Positions 9,761 through 19,610 are shown, numbered from the stretch's first letter. The stretch: 64,000 nt of DNA from Chromatium okenii (GCF_002958735.1 NZ_PPGH01000037.1:620001-684000), one strand, 5' to 3'. Numbers and translations are program-made. The notes: generated from the sequence alone by a model not told the origin.

Positions 9761-12400
9761 ATGCGCTCTTCACAGACCTTGACGCTCATGTCCGTTTCTG
9801 ATTTAGCACCATTTTTAGAAAAACCCGGGCTGATTGATGCCTATTCCCCGCTCGCCAATCGTTACGACGAAATGCGCACCGCCAGCGGCGAAGTGCGTCC
9901 GCAATGGCGCTATTTGCTGGATGCACTGCGTACTTTGGGCGCAGCAGCCATTGCCGAACGTGGCAGTAAAGCAGCGCGGCTGATTCGTGATAACGGCATC
10001 ACCTACAACCTCAATGGCGATCCACAAGGCATGTCGCGTCCATGGCAATTGGATTTATTGCCGATTTTAATTCACAGTGACGAATGGGCGGAATTGGAGC
10101 GCGGCTTAATTCAACGCGCAGAATTATTCAATTTAATTTTGCGCGATCTTTATGGCGAGCGCGAATTGCTGCACACCGGACTTCTTCCCGCTGAATTGAT
10201 TGATGGTCACGCCAATTATTTATTGCCTTGTCACGGTATTGAAATTTTTGCTGGACGTCCGCTGGTGCAATACGCCACTGATTTAACGCGAATGCCCAAT
10301 GGTCAATGGCGCGTAATTGGCGATCGCACTCAAAGTCCAATGGGCGCAGGTTATGCGTTAGAAAATCGCGTCGTACTCTCGCGGGTATTGCCGAGTTTAT
10401 TCCGTGATTCACACGTTCATCGGCTCGCCGGATTTTTCCGCTCCATGCGCCGAACGCTGGCGCAACTCGCACCGCGTCGCACCGATCATGCGCGAGTGGT
10501 GATGCTCACGCCCGGCCCGGCGAATGAAGCCTATTTTGAACACGCTTATCTAGCGAATTATCTCGGCTACACGCTGGTGCAGGGCGGCGATTTATCGGTG
10601 CGCGATGGAGCGTTGTGGCTGCGCACACTGGGACGGTTAGAGCGCATCGACGCAGTGCTGCGCCAAGTCAATGATTTATGGTGTGATCCGCTCGAACTGC
10701 GCGAGGATTCCTTTCTCGGTGTACCCGGTTTATTGCAGGCAACGCGAGCAGGCAATCTCGTGTTGGCCAATGCGCTCGGCAGCGGCATTTTGGAACATCC
10801 GGCATTGCCAGCGTTTTTACCGCACATTTGCGAGCATTTACTTGGTGAAGCACTGCTGCTGCCGGATGTGCCGACGTGGTGGTGTGGCGAACCAGCGGCG
10901 CTGGCGCAGGTGCTGCGAGATTTCGACAACCTCATTATTAAACCCATTCCAACCCTTGCCGCTCGCAGCGGCGTGCAGATTCCGCGCCCACTGTCGGCTT
11001 ATGTTTCCGCAACATTGGAGCCATCGACGCGAGCCGCGCTGCTCAAAGCCATTCAAGCAAATCCCAGCGGTTATGTGGCGCAGGCACAGATTTTGCCGTC
11101 CACTGCGCCAGCGTTAATCGGTCAACGCCTCGAACCGCGTCCCAACGTATTGCGCACTTTTTTGGTTGCCGAAGAAGACAGTTACGCAGTCATGCCGGGC
11201 GGATTGGGGCGCATCGCCCTGACCCAAGACACTGCGCTGGTGTCTGGTCAACTCGGCGGGCTGGGCAAAGATGTATGGGTGCTGGCATCGGAGCCAGAGC
11301 GCCAAGAAAGTCTGCTCGTGACGACTGATTCGCAAAGTCCAGCGGTGGTGCAGGAAAGCGCCGTCTCGAGTCGGGTCGCCGATAACCTGTTTTGGATTGG
11401 ACGTTACGCCGAACGCGCCGAGGGCTTGGTGCGGCTGTTGCGGATTACCATTTTCAAATTTGCGGAGCGGGCAGATTATCCGCTGTCAAAAGCCAGCTCC
11501 TCTTGTCTGCGCTCGCTGCTGGAAGCATTGACCAATCAAACGCAGTCCTTTCCCGGTTTCGTCGGTGCTGGCGCAGAAGGATTGCTGTGCCAGCCCATTC
11601 CCGAATTGCTGTCATTGATGACCGATCCGCAGCGCAGCGGCGGATTACCGCGCACGTTGGAGGCACTTGGGCAAGCAGCGTATTCAGTGCGCGAACGACT
11701 GTCGGCGGATACCTGGCGCATCATCAGCGACATCGAAGGGCGACTGGCGAATTTGACGCAAAATCCGCCCAGTCAATTGTCGCAGGCTCTGGATGAACTT
11801 GATCCGCTAGTAACTTCGCTGGTGGCATTTTCAGGGTTGACGCAGGAAAACATGACGCACAACGAGGGCTGGCATTTTCTGGAAACCGGACGGCGCTTGG
11901 AACGCGGCACTGCGTTGGCGTGTTTACTGCATTCAACGCTGGTGCCGATTGCTGGCGAACCAGATGAAAACATGCTGATTGAAGCCGTGCTGGGCATTAC
12001 CGACAGTTTGATTACCTATCGGCGGCGTTATCACGCCGGCACTCGCGTCGGCGCGTTATTAGATTTGGTGCTGCAAGACGAAGGCAATCCACGGGCGCTG
12101 GCGTATCAATTGGCGATGCTTGACCGGCTGATTAGCGATTTGCCACGCGGTGATTTAGCGATAGGGCGCACGGCAGCGGAGAAACTGGTGCTGAAAAGTT
12201 TAACCGAGATTCGTTTAACTGAGATTGACCAATTGATTCAACCGCATAAGCACAGCAACCGCCGCGTCACGCTGGCCAAAATGCTCAGTGATTTGAGCAA
12301 TGAATTGGCGGCGATTTCAGACGCGATCACTGCGCAGTATTTCCGCCACGAAGAACAGCCGCACAGTCTGCTGCGTCGTGCTGGAGCGACTGCGCCATGA
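9761..12400 (+). CDS. Circularly permuted ATP-grasp / alpha-E domain fusion protein
   Basis: A protein of about 879 residues. The N-terminal half (to about residue 490) is the circularly permuted ATP-grasp type 2 domain (formerly DUF404/DUF407), with ILRDLYGERELL, VIGDRTQSPMGAGYALENR and VMLTPGPANEAYFEHAYLA. From SRVADNLFWIGRYAERAEG on it is an alpha-E (DUF403) domain. In many bacteria these are separate genes, here fused. Such proteins sit beside transglutaminases and are suspected to make an amide or peptide bond, but no substrate is proven. The start is uncertain: GTG 9746 lies within the palindrome, ATG 9761 and ATG 9788 are alternatives, none with a clear ribosome site. The next gene overlaps its stop by four bases. 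Confidence 0.9.
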   Translation: MRSSQTLTLMSVSDLAPFLEKPGLIDAYSPLANRYDEMRTASGEVRPQWRYLLDALRTLGAAAIAERGSKAARLIRDNGITYNLNGDPQGMSRPWQLDLLPILIHSDEWAELERGLIQRAELFNLILRDLYGERELLHTGLLPAELIDGHANYLLPCHGIEIFAGRPLVQYATDLTRMPNGQWRVIGDRTQSPMGAGYALENRVVLSRVLPSLFRDSHVHRLAGFFRSMRRTLAQLAPRRTDHARVVMLTPGPANEAYFEHAYLANYLGYTLVQGGDLSVRDGALWLRTLGRLERIDAVLRQVNDLWCDPLELREDSFLGVPGLLQATRAGNLVLANALGSGILEHPALPAFLPHICEHLLGEALLLPDVPTWWCGEPAALAQVLRDFDNLIIKPIPTLAARSGVQIPRPLSAYVSATLEPSTRAALLKAIQANPSGYVAQAQILPSTAPALIGQRLEPRPNVLRTFLVAEEDSYAVMPGGLGRIALTQDTALVSGQLGGLGKDVWVLASEPERQESLLVTTDSQSPAVVQESAVSSRVADNLFWIGRYAERAEGLVRLLRITIFKFAERADYPLSKASSSCLRSLLEALTNQTQSFPGFVGAGAEGLLCQPIPELLSLMTDPQRSGGLPRTLEALGQAAYSVRERLSADTWRIISDIEGRLANLTQNPPSQLSQALDELDPLVTSLVAFSGLTQENMTHNEGWHFLETGRRLERGTALACLLHSTLVPIAGEPDENMLIEAVLGITDSLITYRRRYHAGTRVGALLDLVLQDEGNPRALAYQLAMLDRLISDLPRGDLAIGRTAAEKLVLKSLTEIRLTEIDQLIQPHKHSNRRVTLAKMLSDLSNELAAISDAITAQYFRHEEQPHSLLRRAGATAP

Positions 12401-13290
12401 AGTTTCGCGTCGTGCACCTCACCCGTTACGAATACGCTGAACCGGTGTCGTTGTGTCACAGCATCGCCCATCTCAAACCGCTGCAAACGCGCCGCCAGCG
12501 GTGTTTAGCCAGCCAATTGCGCGTTGATCCCTGGCCAGCGGTGATGCGCGAGCGTGAGGATTTTTTCGGCAATCGCGTCAATTACTTTTCGATTCAACAG
12601 GCGCACAGCGTATTGGAAGTGATCGCCACCAGCGAAGTCGATGTGAATGTGCTGGCGCTGCCCGATGCCGATAAAACGCCGACGTGGGAGCGCGTGGTGA
12701 CGCGGTTGTATGACCGAGGCGATGCGCTGATGACCAACGCTCGCATGTTTACGTTGCCATCGCCACAGGTGCCGCTTGATGCAGAGGCGCGGGAATTTGC
12801 CGCCGTGTCGTTCACTGCGGGGCGACCGATTTTAGAAGCGACCTTGGATTTAATGGGGCGAATTTTCCGCGAATTTGAATACGATCCACTGTCAACAACG
12901 GTCGCCACGCCACTGGCAGAGGTGATGCAGCAGCGGCGCGGCGTGTGTCAGGATTTTGCGCATGTGGCGATTGCCGGACTGCGCGGATTGGGATTGGCGG
13001 CGCGGTATGTCAGCGGTTATTTGGAGACGCTGCCGCCGCCCGGTCAGATCAAATTGCAAGGCGCAGATGCGTCACACGCTTGGTTTGCGGTGCTGATTCC
13101 CGAACTGGGCTGGGTGGATTTTGATCCGACAAATAATCAAACGCCGAATCTGCAATACATCACGACCGCGGTGGGTCGTGATTTTCAAGATGTGACGCCA
13201 TTGCGGGGGATTTTTTACGGCGGCGGCACTCACGATTTGCGCGTTGCCGTGGATGTGAATCGGTTGGAACAGCCAGCGCCGAGCGTTTAA
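12397..13290 (+). CDS. Transglutaminase-like cysteine peptidase family protein
   Basis: The 297-residue protein has the bacterial transglutaminase-like N-terminal region (VVHLTRYEYAEPVSLCHSIA) and then the catalytic core: RRGVCQDFAHVAIAGLR with the nucleophilic Cys, DASHAWFAVLIPELGW with the His, and DFDPTNNQ with the Asp. It overlaps the ATP-grasp gene in an ATGA junction, so the two are translationally coupled. The pair is a widespread conserved cassette, proposed to synthesise or process a small peptide-like product, but this is not established. It converges on the HDOD gene, with stops overlapping by four bases. Confidence 0.93.
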   Translation: MKFRVVHLTRYEYAEPVSLCHSIAHLKPLQTRRQRCLASQLRVDPWPAVMREREDFFGNRVNYFSIQQAHSVLEVIATSEVDVNVLALPDADKTPTWERVVTRLYDRGDALMTNARMFTLPSPQVPLDAEAREFAAVSFTAGRPILEATLDLMGRIFREFEYDPLSTTVATPLAEVMQQRRGVCQDFAHVAIAGLRGLGLAARYVSGYLETLPPPGQIKLQGADASHAWFAVLIPELGWVDFDPTNNQTPNLQYITTAVGRDFQDVTPLRGIFYGGGTHDLRVAVDVNRLEQPAPSV

Positions 13291-14168
13291 TTCAAACTGG
13301 GATTGCGCAACGCCTCCACCGCCAGCACCTGATACTGCGCCTTATCCAGCAGTTCTAAAAATCCCTCTGGACGAATGCGCATCTCTGACCAAATCGCCGG
13401 ATCAATCGGCGGCGCATCGTCCCAATCGCGTGAATCTAGTTCGGCTAAATGTGCGCCGGTATTCGCCAAATGCACCAGAATCACCGGCACACGAAAAGTG
13501 GCTGGCGCTCGCAGCGGATCGTGATGAAAGCGCAGACAGGCGCACAAACTGTCGGGCAAACCCCAGTGCTCCGCCAGCATTCCGCCCAATTCCGCATGAT
13601 CAAAACCTAATTCAGCCCGTTCCGCAGCTTGCGGCGTTAACGCTTGTGGCTCGCTCAAACTGCGCAGAAATGCGTGATGCGCAGCTTCCGGTTCCTGCGA
13701 AAACAACACCAACTGTCCCAAATCGTGCAGCAGTCCGCCCAAAAATACCGTGCCCGATAACGCTGGCGCTTCGGCATCCGCCAGCAATCGCGCAATCACT
13801 GCGCAGTACGCGGAATGATGCCAAAACACTTCCAACGGCAAGAGATTCTGCGCGGGCAAACGGTCGGAAGCCTGCGTCACTGCGCCAGCGATCACCAAAC
13901 GCCGCAGATGATCGCGTCCCAGCAACATGGTCGCTTGTTCCATCGAATCGACCGTGCGCGAGCTGGCAAATGCTGGGCTGTTCGCCAGTCGCAACACGAT
14001 GGCGACCAGTGCGGGGTCCTGCGCCAGCAACTCAGCGATGGCGGATTGACGACTTTTCGGGTCATCAAGCAGCTTGAGCACTTCGCCCACCACCCGTGGA
14101 ATCGCCAGCAGGCGACCAGTCTGTTTAATAAGAGCGTTGATGGTTAATGGGTGAGGACACGCGCACAT
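13287..14168 (-). CDS. HDOD domain signalling protein
   Basis: This is a 293-residue single-domain HDOD protein, with QTGRLLAIPRVVGEVLKLLD, IVLRLANSPAFASSRTVDSM and HDLGQLVLF. HDOD domains resemble HD phosphodiesterases but usually lack the full metal site, and act in signal-transduction scaffolds. The start at MCACPHPLTINAL is chosen because a longer reading would overlap the upstream HDOD gene by about 50 bases. No good ribosome site decides it. It follows a second HDOD gene in the same direction, probably an operon from paralogous duplication. Confidence 0.85.
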   Translation of the reverse strand: MCACPHPLTINALIKQTGRLLAIPRVVGEVLKLLDDPKSRQSAIAELLAQDPALVAIVLRLANSPAFASSRTVDSMEQATMLLGRDHLRRLVIAGAVTQASDRLPAQNLLPLEVFWHHSAYCAVIARLLADAEAPALSGTVFLGGLLHDLGQLVLFSQEPEAAHHAFLRSLSEPQALTPQAAERAELGFDHAELGGMLAEHWGLPDSLCACLRFHHDPLRAPATFRVPVILVHLANTGAHLAELDSRDWDDAPPIDPAIWSEMRIRPEGFLELLDKAQYQVLAVEALRNPSLN

Positions 14169-14202
14169 GCTCCAGTAAATCGTTGCTGATTTGAAAAACC
14201 GA

Positions 14203-15420
14203 TCAAACCGTAAACATTGATTTGATAGTTTCCAATGCTTTTTCGCTACCAATCAATTGTGCAATGGATTCGCCCGGTTGTGGCGGCGGCAATAAGCCCA
14301 ATGTCGCAAATGCCGGAACTTCGGTCGCTGGAGGATGCGGGCGACCTTCACTTTGCAACGCTGCCCACCGCGCTACCGTCGTAATGCTAGCGTAATCAGG
14401 TTTCTCGGCGCGATGTTCCCAATGGCTCGAATGCTCCGCTACTTCCACCAAATCTTCGCCTAAACCCCAATAATTGATAACCAACACTCCGGTAATGCTG
14501 CGCAGTTTGCCAATTAACGATTCAATGCGTGCCAAGCGGGGATTAGCATCGCGCATTTCAATGAATTGAATAATCGGCACTGCGCCGATGCCAGCCACCA
14601 GTCCCGCCAGCAGCGCCCGATCGTGATTCAAAATGCCGAGAATATCCGAGAGCAAATAGCTGTAAGCCGAGCACAGCACGCTGTCGCTCCACACTGCCGC
14701 CATCGCCTCGCGGGTGACATTGTGTTTGGCTTTGAAAGATTGCCGCAACGCCAAATTGGTGGTCAGCATTCGCGTGTTACGAAATCCGAAGCGCAGCACT
14801 GCGTCACGCACCGATTGGATTTCTTTGGTGCCACGAAAGAGCGGGCTATTGGTGGCATGAAGCAGTGCGCCAGCGATGGTGCCGTCGCGCTGAATTACCT
14901 CGGTGAGTTCCTGCACTCCGGCATCGGGATCATTGGTGAGCTCCTGAATTTTCAGAGCAATTTCAGGACGGGCGGGCAGTTCCAGTCGATTGCTGGTGAT
15001 GAGCTCGTACAGTTCCGCGAGAAACATGCCTTCGGAAGGATCAAGCTCAATATCGCTGACTTCGAGACTGGTGTTGAGCGCCGACTCCAGTGCTGTCAAC
15101 GGGATCTTCAGCACGATGCAGGGCGTTTCGGTGATGACGCAATCATTTGCAAATTCACCTTCATTTGCAAAAAGATTGATCGGATCGCTCAACCCTTGAT
15201 AACTCTCCAAACGCTCGGTGACACCATTTGTCAGCCGCACTGCGTGGCCATCAACCAGAAATAATCGACAGCCTTCAATGTCGGTGAGCCGAATGCGCTT
15301 TTTTGGTGCTAATTCGCCCATCGTGCATTGTTTTGACAGCACCTCGCGGGTGCTTTCCGAAAGGTCTCGAATCAGATCAATTTCCGTCAAAAGTGACAGC
15401 ACTTCAGATGTCTGCTGCAT
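14203..15420 (-). CDS. HDOD domain protein with N-terminal cyclic-nucleotide-binding-like domain
   Basis: The 405-residue protein begins with a cNMP-binding-like fold of about 130 residues (RDLSESTREVLSKQC, KKRIRLTDIEGCRLFLVDG, VLKIPLTALESALNTSLEV). An HDOD domain follows (NRLELPARPEIALKIQELTN, HATNSPLFRGTKEIQSVRDA). The canonical phosphate-binding cassette of true cNMP sensors is not obvious, so ligand binding is unclear. AGG lies about nine bases before the start. It is upstream of the other HDOD gene, with an intergenic gap of 34 bases under the chosen start. Confidence 0.87.
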   Translation of the reverse strand: MQQTSEVLSLLTEIDLIRDLSESTREVLSKQCTMGELAPKKRIRLTDIEGCRLFLVDGHAVRLTNGVTERLESYQGLSDPINLFANEGEFANDCVITETPCIVLKIPLTALESALNTSLEVSDIELDPSEGMFLAELYELITSNRLELPARPEIALKIQELTNDPDAGVQELTEVIQRDGTIAGALLHATNSPLFRGTKEIQSVRDAVLRFGFRNTRMLTTNLALRQSFKAKHNVTREAMAAVWSDSVLCSAYSYLLSDILGILNHDRALLAGLVAGIGAVPIIQFIEMRDANPRLARIESLIGKLRSITGVLVINYWGLGEDLVEVAEHSSHWEHRAEKPDYASITTVARWAALQSEGRPHPPATEVPAFATLGLLPPPQPGESIAQLIGSEKALETIKSMFTV

Positions 15421-15526
15421 CGGTAGATACCTAGGATAGACAAGCCTGTTCTCGCTTCTAGTCTAGCAGCATCGGTATCCAAACTGACGTGCTGTCATGT
15501 CCACCATCAACGCAAGATGCCCGCAT

Positions 15527-16498
15527 TCAGGCAATGCTGCGATAACCCAGTAGCACATCTGCTGCTTCTCCGGTGCTGCCGTCATCGCGCCGGAATTGCG
15601 CGGTTTGCGCGACGGTATCGTATAAATTCAAGGCTTTGCGCGTATTTTGATGCGCCAGCTCAATTGCCACCACACCTGCTTCTTCTAGCGTCTGCGTGAC
15701 TTGCTTGCCGTTGCGGTCAATTTGCAGCAATTGCAATTGTGAAAACGCCACGTCATTGGCATCAATCACGCCATCCGCCACACCATTCGCATCCGCGTCA
15801 TAACGCGCCAATTCCGCAAATCCATTGGCTGCGCCGTGTTGATCGCCAAATAACTCGCCGCCGTCATCAATGCGTCCGTTGCCATTGCGATCTAGCGCCA
15901 GCAACCAAGTTTCACTATTCACCATGCTGACCTGCTCGGTGATGCCATCTGCGTTCAAATCGAATTCCACGCCGTTCTCAACGCCCGTCGTGGCGATGCC
16001 AGCGTCAGACAAATCAAGCACCAGCGGATCGGTCGTGAAAATCGAAGCGAGATTGCTGCTGACACTGACTGAAACTTCCAGTGACTGCTGCTGGCGCACC
16101 TGAAATACCAACGAAAAACTCGACGTGGAGCTGGTGCTGGACTGCTGCGCCAGCGCCACTTTTGCGGTGGATTGTTGTGGTGTGGCGACGTGCAGATTCA
16201 GCGCCACTGCGTTTTGGTGCGCCGTCACTGCGTCGGCTTGCGCTGCCGCAGCCTGAGTTTGTGCTCGGTGCACATTCAACGAAGTTTTCGATTCCAAATC
16301 AAAGGATTTGCGCAAAATCTGATAATCCAAATCTTGCTCCAACCGAGCTGCGATTTCGGCAGCCAAATCACCGCCAGCGCCGGGGTTTTGTACTGCTGGC
16401 GCAGCAGATGAGCGGCTGGTGAGTAGCGTGTGGTGTGAACTGGTCGTGGCGGTTTGTGCCAACGCAGTGATTGATCGATTTCCAGTGACGGGTTGCAT
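15527..16498 (-). CDS. EF-hand-like calcium-binding-repeat protein
   Basis: A 323-residue protein. The first half is Gln/Ala/Ser/Thr-rich, without a signal peptide and probably disordered (AQTQAAAAQADAVTAHQNAV). The second half reads PLVLDLSDAGIATTGVENG, DLNADGITEQV, ALDRNGNGRIDDGGELFGD and DADANGVADGVIDANDV. These D-x-D/N-x-D/N-G loops are EF-hand/dockerin-like and match the C-terminal block found in large hemolysin-type and FG-GAP proteins. Here it is a small stand-alone protein. GAGG seven bases upstream supports the start at MQPVTGNRS. Function is unknown; calcium binding is inferred from the loops. Confidence 0.75.
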   Translation of the reverse strand: MQPVTGNRSITALAQTATTSSHHTLLTSRSSAAPAVQNPGAGGDLAAEIAARLEQDLDYQILRKSFDLESKTSLNVHRAQTQAAAAQADAVTAHQNAVALNLHVATPQQSTAKVALAQQSSTSSTSSFSLVFQVRQQQSLEVSVSVSSNLASIFTTDPLVLDLSDAGIATTGVENGVEFDLNADGITEQVSMVNSETWLLALDRNGNGRIDDGGELFGDQHGAANGFAELARYDADANGVADGVIDANDVAFSQLQLLQIDRNGKQVTQTLEEAGVVAIELAHQNTRKALNLYDTVAQTAQFRRDDGSTGEAADVLLGYRSIA

Positions 16499-16643
16499 GG
16501 TTGACCTCAAGCGCGGCGCAAGTCCGCGAGTTGTGACAGAAAAATCCTGCCACTCAACGCAGCAGGACGCCTAAATCTCAACGTCTTTTCTCTTTATGCT
16601 CTTGGACGCCAGCCAATCATCGCTACGGCGATAAGCGGTGCGT

Positions 16644-17207
16644 TCAAAGCTGCCGACAGCCCTCAAATGTCACCGCAGTTTTGGTGCGACCGGAGCGACT
16701 GCCTTGCGCTTCCATTGCCCGCACTACATCCATGCCACTAATTAACTTGCCAAAAACAACGTGCTTGCCGTCGAGAAACGGTGTCGGCGCAACGGTGATA
16801 AAAAACTGCGAACCGTTGGTATCAGGCCCAGCGTTGGCCATCGCCAAAGTGCCAGCGTCGCCAAACTTGAGATCAAAGTTTTCATCCGCGAAAGATTTGC
16901 CGTAAATCGACGCGCCGCCCGTGCCGTTGCCATTGGTGAAATCGCCGCCCTGAATCATGAATTCTGGAATGATGCGATGAAATGGACTGCCGGCATAACG
17001 CAGTTCTTGACCTTTCTCGCCGGTGCACAGGGCGCGGAAATTCTCCGCCGTTTTCGGCACGACATCCGCAAACAGTTCAAAGGTGATCGTTCCGGCTGGC
17101 TGACCGCCAATGCTCACATCAATGGCAACTTTCGGATTGGCTGCCAGCGCGGGCGTGGCGGCAGTAGCGAGCAGAATGCTGGCGAGCAGTGCAGAGCGTG
17201 TGAACAT
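16644..17207 (-). CDS. Periplasmic peptidyl-prolyl cis-trans isomerase (cyclophilin)
   Basis: This is a cyclophilin-type PPIase of 187 residues. Residues 1-22 ([20 protein letters not shown]) form a signal peptide, so it acts in the periplasm. The catalytic core is intact: [20 protein letters not shown] with the active Arg, [20 protein letters not shown] with the conserved Phe and substrate pocket, and [18 protein letters not shown] nine bases before the ATG supports the start. It lies downstream of the periplasmic rhodanese gene on the same strand, 30 bases away, and may share its transcript. Confidence 0.95.
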   Translation of the reverse strand: MFTRSALLASILLATAATPALAANPKVAIDVSIGGQPAGTITFELFADVVPKTAENFRALCTGEKGQELRYAGSPFHRIIPEFMIQGGDFTNGNGTGGASIYGKSFADENFDLKFGDAGTLAMANAGPDTNGSQFFITVAPTPFLDGKHVVFGKLISGMDVVRAMEAQGSRSGRTKTAVTFEGCRQL

Positions 17208-17237
17208 AATTTGAATTCCTGATGGTGAGATGACGGT

Positions 17238-17693
17238 TTAACAATCGGAACAGGCTTTCATCGGCAATCCGCGCTCAATCCAGCCGGGGCCCGCGCTGCT
17301 GCCAATCATGCCTTCTGGGATATTAAAAACATTGCTAAAACCCTGCTTCACCAAATAACGCTGCGCATAACTACTGCGGCTGCCGGTGCGACAAATCACG
17401 GCAATTGGCGCAGTTTTATCGCCATGCACCGCATCCAATACCTTAACGGCAAAACCTGTTGCGCCATTAGGGTCTTGTAGATTGATGCGCTGCGCATTCG
17501 GCGCAGTGCCGGAATCGCGCCATTCTTCTGGAGTGCGTATGTCAATCAGAATGAGTTCACCGGCTTGCAGCTTGGTCTGCGCTTCCGGCGGCGTCAGTGA
17601 GAGTGATTGCGCTTGCGCTGCGCCGAATGAGAGTAGCGCACACATCAAAAGTACAAACCGTTGTTGCCAAGGTAATAAAGAATTGGTGTTCAT
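17238..17693 (-). CDS. Secreted rhodanese-like domain protein
   Basis: This 151-residue protein has a signal peptide (FVLLMCALLSFGAAQA) and one rhodanese domain: ILIDIRTPEEWRDSGTAPNA, then the active loop VICRTGSRSSYAQRYLVKQG with catalytic Cys. It ends GLPMKACSDC. Such proteins move sulfane sulfur or bind small thiols in the periplasm. In an organism with a sulfur-globule-like protein a role in sulfur handling is possible, but that is inference. It lies between a TauD-type dioxygenase and the cyclophilin gene, all in the same direction. Confidence 0.9.
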   Translation of the reverse strand: MNTNSLLPWQQRFVLLMCALLSFGAAQAQSLSLTPPEAQTKLQAGELILIDIRTPEEWRDSGTAPNAQRINLQDPNGATGFAVKVLDAVHGDKTAPIAVICRTGSRSSYAQRYLVKQGFSNVFNIPEGMIGSSAGPGWIERGLPMKACSDC

Positions 17694-17719
17694 TGTTTAG
17701 CTCAAAAGTGAATCGTGAA

Positions 17720-18595
17720 TTAACAGCCGGCAATACGATCGTAATAACGGGCGCGATACAACAAACGCGGCGTGGCATCGTCATTAAAACCAGTGCGCGT
17801 ATGCAATACGTTATTACTGATTAAACCCCAGCCCGCTTGCAGTTTGCCGAGAAAATGCCACGGCGAAGGAGTACGCAGCAGATTTTTAAGATAGCTCACG
17901 GCTGCCGCAGTCAGCGGATCGTCGCGCCATACGATATTGCGAGCGCGATTGGTGTAGCGCATGTGCAACGCGCCATTCGCTCCAACTGAAAATACTGGAC
18001 CGGGCTGATGAGGACGGATTTCTTCGCCGTCGATATGATGCGCAGGAATGCTCATGCAATCGGGCTGCATCAGCGCCCGAATAAATTCTGGATTGTGATC
18101 GCGGATTTGGATGTACAGAATTTCGTGATCGAGCAGCGCATTTTCGCCACCATCGGCCGCCGGATGAACGCAATGCAACAGCAAACCGTGAATCTGTCGC
18201 TCTGGCGCATTGTAATAACCGTCGGTATGCCAATCAATTGCGCGATTGGAATAGGGAATATATTCGCGGTGCGCTACATCGGTTTGCACTGTCAATGAAG
18301 TGATCGCGTCGTCATCTGCGCCGCGATTGTGATCTAGCCGATGCAGACCAAAATGCGCACCCAGCGCAGCGGGAATACCTTTACTCGGATCGTCGCCGGT
18401 CGTGCCGACATAAATCGCCATATTCGCCAAACGGCAGCGTTCTAAAATCGCCGCATGTTCGCTGGCAGTGAGCTGGCGCGGATCGCCGATTTCCACGATC
18501 AACGCGCCGAGATCGGTTGGCGCAGTGGCTAATTTATCCTCGCGCCAGTGTTGATAAGCCGCATCGTGGTGAAGATCAAACGGAGAATTTGACAT
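17720..18595 (-). CDS. TauD/TfdA-family Fe(II)/2-oxoglutarate dioxygenase
   Basis: The 291-residue protein carries the Fe(II) facial triad: IDWHTDGYYNAPERQ (HxD) and NVLHTRTGFNDD (distal His). DDATPRLLYRARYYD supplies the 2-oxoglutarate-binding Arg. This defines the TauD/TfdA dioxygenases, which hydroxylate small acids, sulfonates or betaines. There is no taurine transporter nearby, so the substrate is not identifiable. It heads a minus-strand group with the rhodanese and cyclophilin genes and faces xthA across a promoter region of about 200 bases. Confidence 0.88.
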   Translation of the reverse strand: MSNSPFDLHHDAAYQHWREDKLATAPTDLGALIVEIGDPRQLTASEHAAILERCRLANMAIYVGTTGDDPSKGIPAALGAHFGLHRLDHNRGADDDAITSLTVQTDVAHREYIPYSNRAIDWHTDGYYNAPERQIHGLLLHCVHPAADGGENALLDHEILYIQIRDHNPEFIRALMQPDCMSIPAHHIDGEEIRPHQPGPVFSVGANGALHMRYTNRARNIVWRDDPLTAAAVSYLKNLLRTPSPWHFLGKLQAGWGLISNNVLHTRTGFNDDATPRLLYRARYYDRIAGC

Positions 18596-18791
18596 TAAAA
18601 GTGATGTCCTCTAAAGGCTTGCGTGGAGTGTGGTATGGTATACCGAAATGCCCAAGCATTTTATATTATTGAAATTAGCTTCAATTAAAAAGTTTGTGCG
18701 AGTTTTTCTGAATGCCTGATTTTATTGAAACTAAGTTTGTGCAGTTCGCAACAAAGTCAATATCCTAATTTTCAACTGCGTTGTATCTATC

Positions 18792-19610
18792 ATGTTCAAA
18801 ATTGTAAGTTTTAATGTCAATGGAATTCGCGCTCGTCTGCATCAAATCGAAGCAATTCAACTTGCCCATTATCCCGATGTGCTGGCGCTGCAAGAATGCA
18901 AAGTTGTCGATGAACAATTCCCATTAGAATGGACGCAGCAACTCGGTTTTCATACCGCAATTCACGGGCAAAAAGGACATTACGGCGTGGCATTACTGAG
19001 TCAAACTGCGCCGTTGCAAATTGCTAAAGGATTTGCGCATGACGCAATTGATGCCCAGCGGCGTTTAATCATTGGGCGCTATTCATTGCCGCGTGGCGGT
19101 GAATTAACGGTGATTAACGGTTATTTTCCGCAAGGCGAAGAGCGCGACCATCCGTTAAAGTTTCCGGCGAAACAGCGGTTTTATGCTGATCTGCTGGCGC
19201 ATTTGCAAATGAATCATTCACCCGATCAATTGCTGGCAGTCGTTGGTGATTTGAATGTTGCGCCATTGGAAAACGACATCGGCATTGGTGATGTGAATGC
19301 CAAACGCTGGCGGCGTACTGGCAAATGCGGGTTTTTACCGGAAGAACGCGAGTGGTTTAATAGGTTATTGGAATGGGGTTTAATTGACGCTTATCGCGCA
19401 ATTCATCCTGATGTCAGCGATCAATTCAGTTGGTTTGATTACCGTTCGCGGGGCTTTGAAGATCAACCTCGGCGCGGCTTGCGGATTGATCATATTTTAA
19501 TGACCGCACCGCTGGCTGCGCAATTGCGTGAGGTTGGTATTGATACCGCAATTCGCGGCATGGATAAACCTTCAGATCATTGTCCGGTGTGGGCGTCTTT
19601 TGAATTATGA
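18792..19610 (+). CDS. xthA: Exodeoxyribonuclease III / AP endonuclease
   Basis: XthA cuts at abasic sites and has 3'-5' exonuclease activity in base-excision repair. The 272-residue length is typical. Family 1 motifs: FKIVSFNVNGIRARL, ALQECKVVDEQFP (catalytic Glu), VVGDLNVAPLENDIG (Asp/Asn), WFDYRSRGFED, and GLRIDHILMT with GMDKPSDHCPVWA (Asp-His pair). The preceding 200 bases separate it from the divergent dioxygenase gene. Its 3' end overlaps the convergent DUF2750 gene by 34 bases. Confidence 0.95.
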   Translation: MFKIVSFNVNGIRARLHQIEAIQLAHYPDVLALQECKVVDEQFPLEWTQQLGFHTAIHGQKGHYGVALLSQTAPLQIAKGFAHDAIDAQRRLIIGRYSLPRGGELTVINGYFPQGEERDHPLKFPAKQRFYADLLAHLQMNHSPDQLLAVVGDLNVAPLENDIGIGDVNAKRWRRTGKCGFLPEEREWFNRLLEWGLIDAYRAIHPDVSDQFSWFDYRSRGFEDQPRRGLRIDHILMTAPLAAQLREVGIDTAIRGMDKPSDHCPVWASFEL

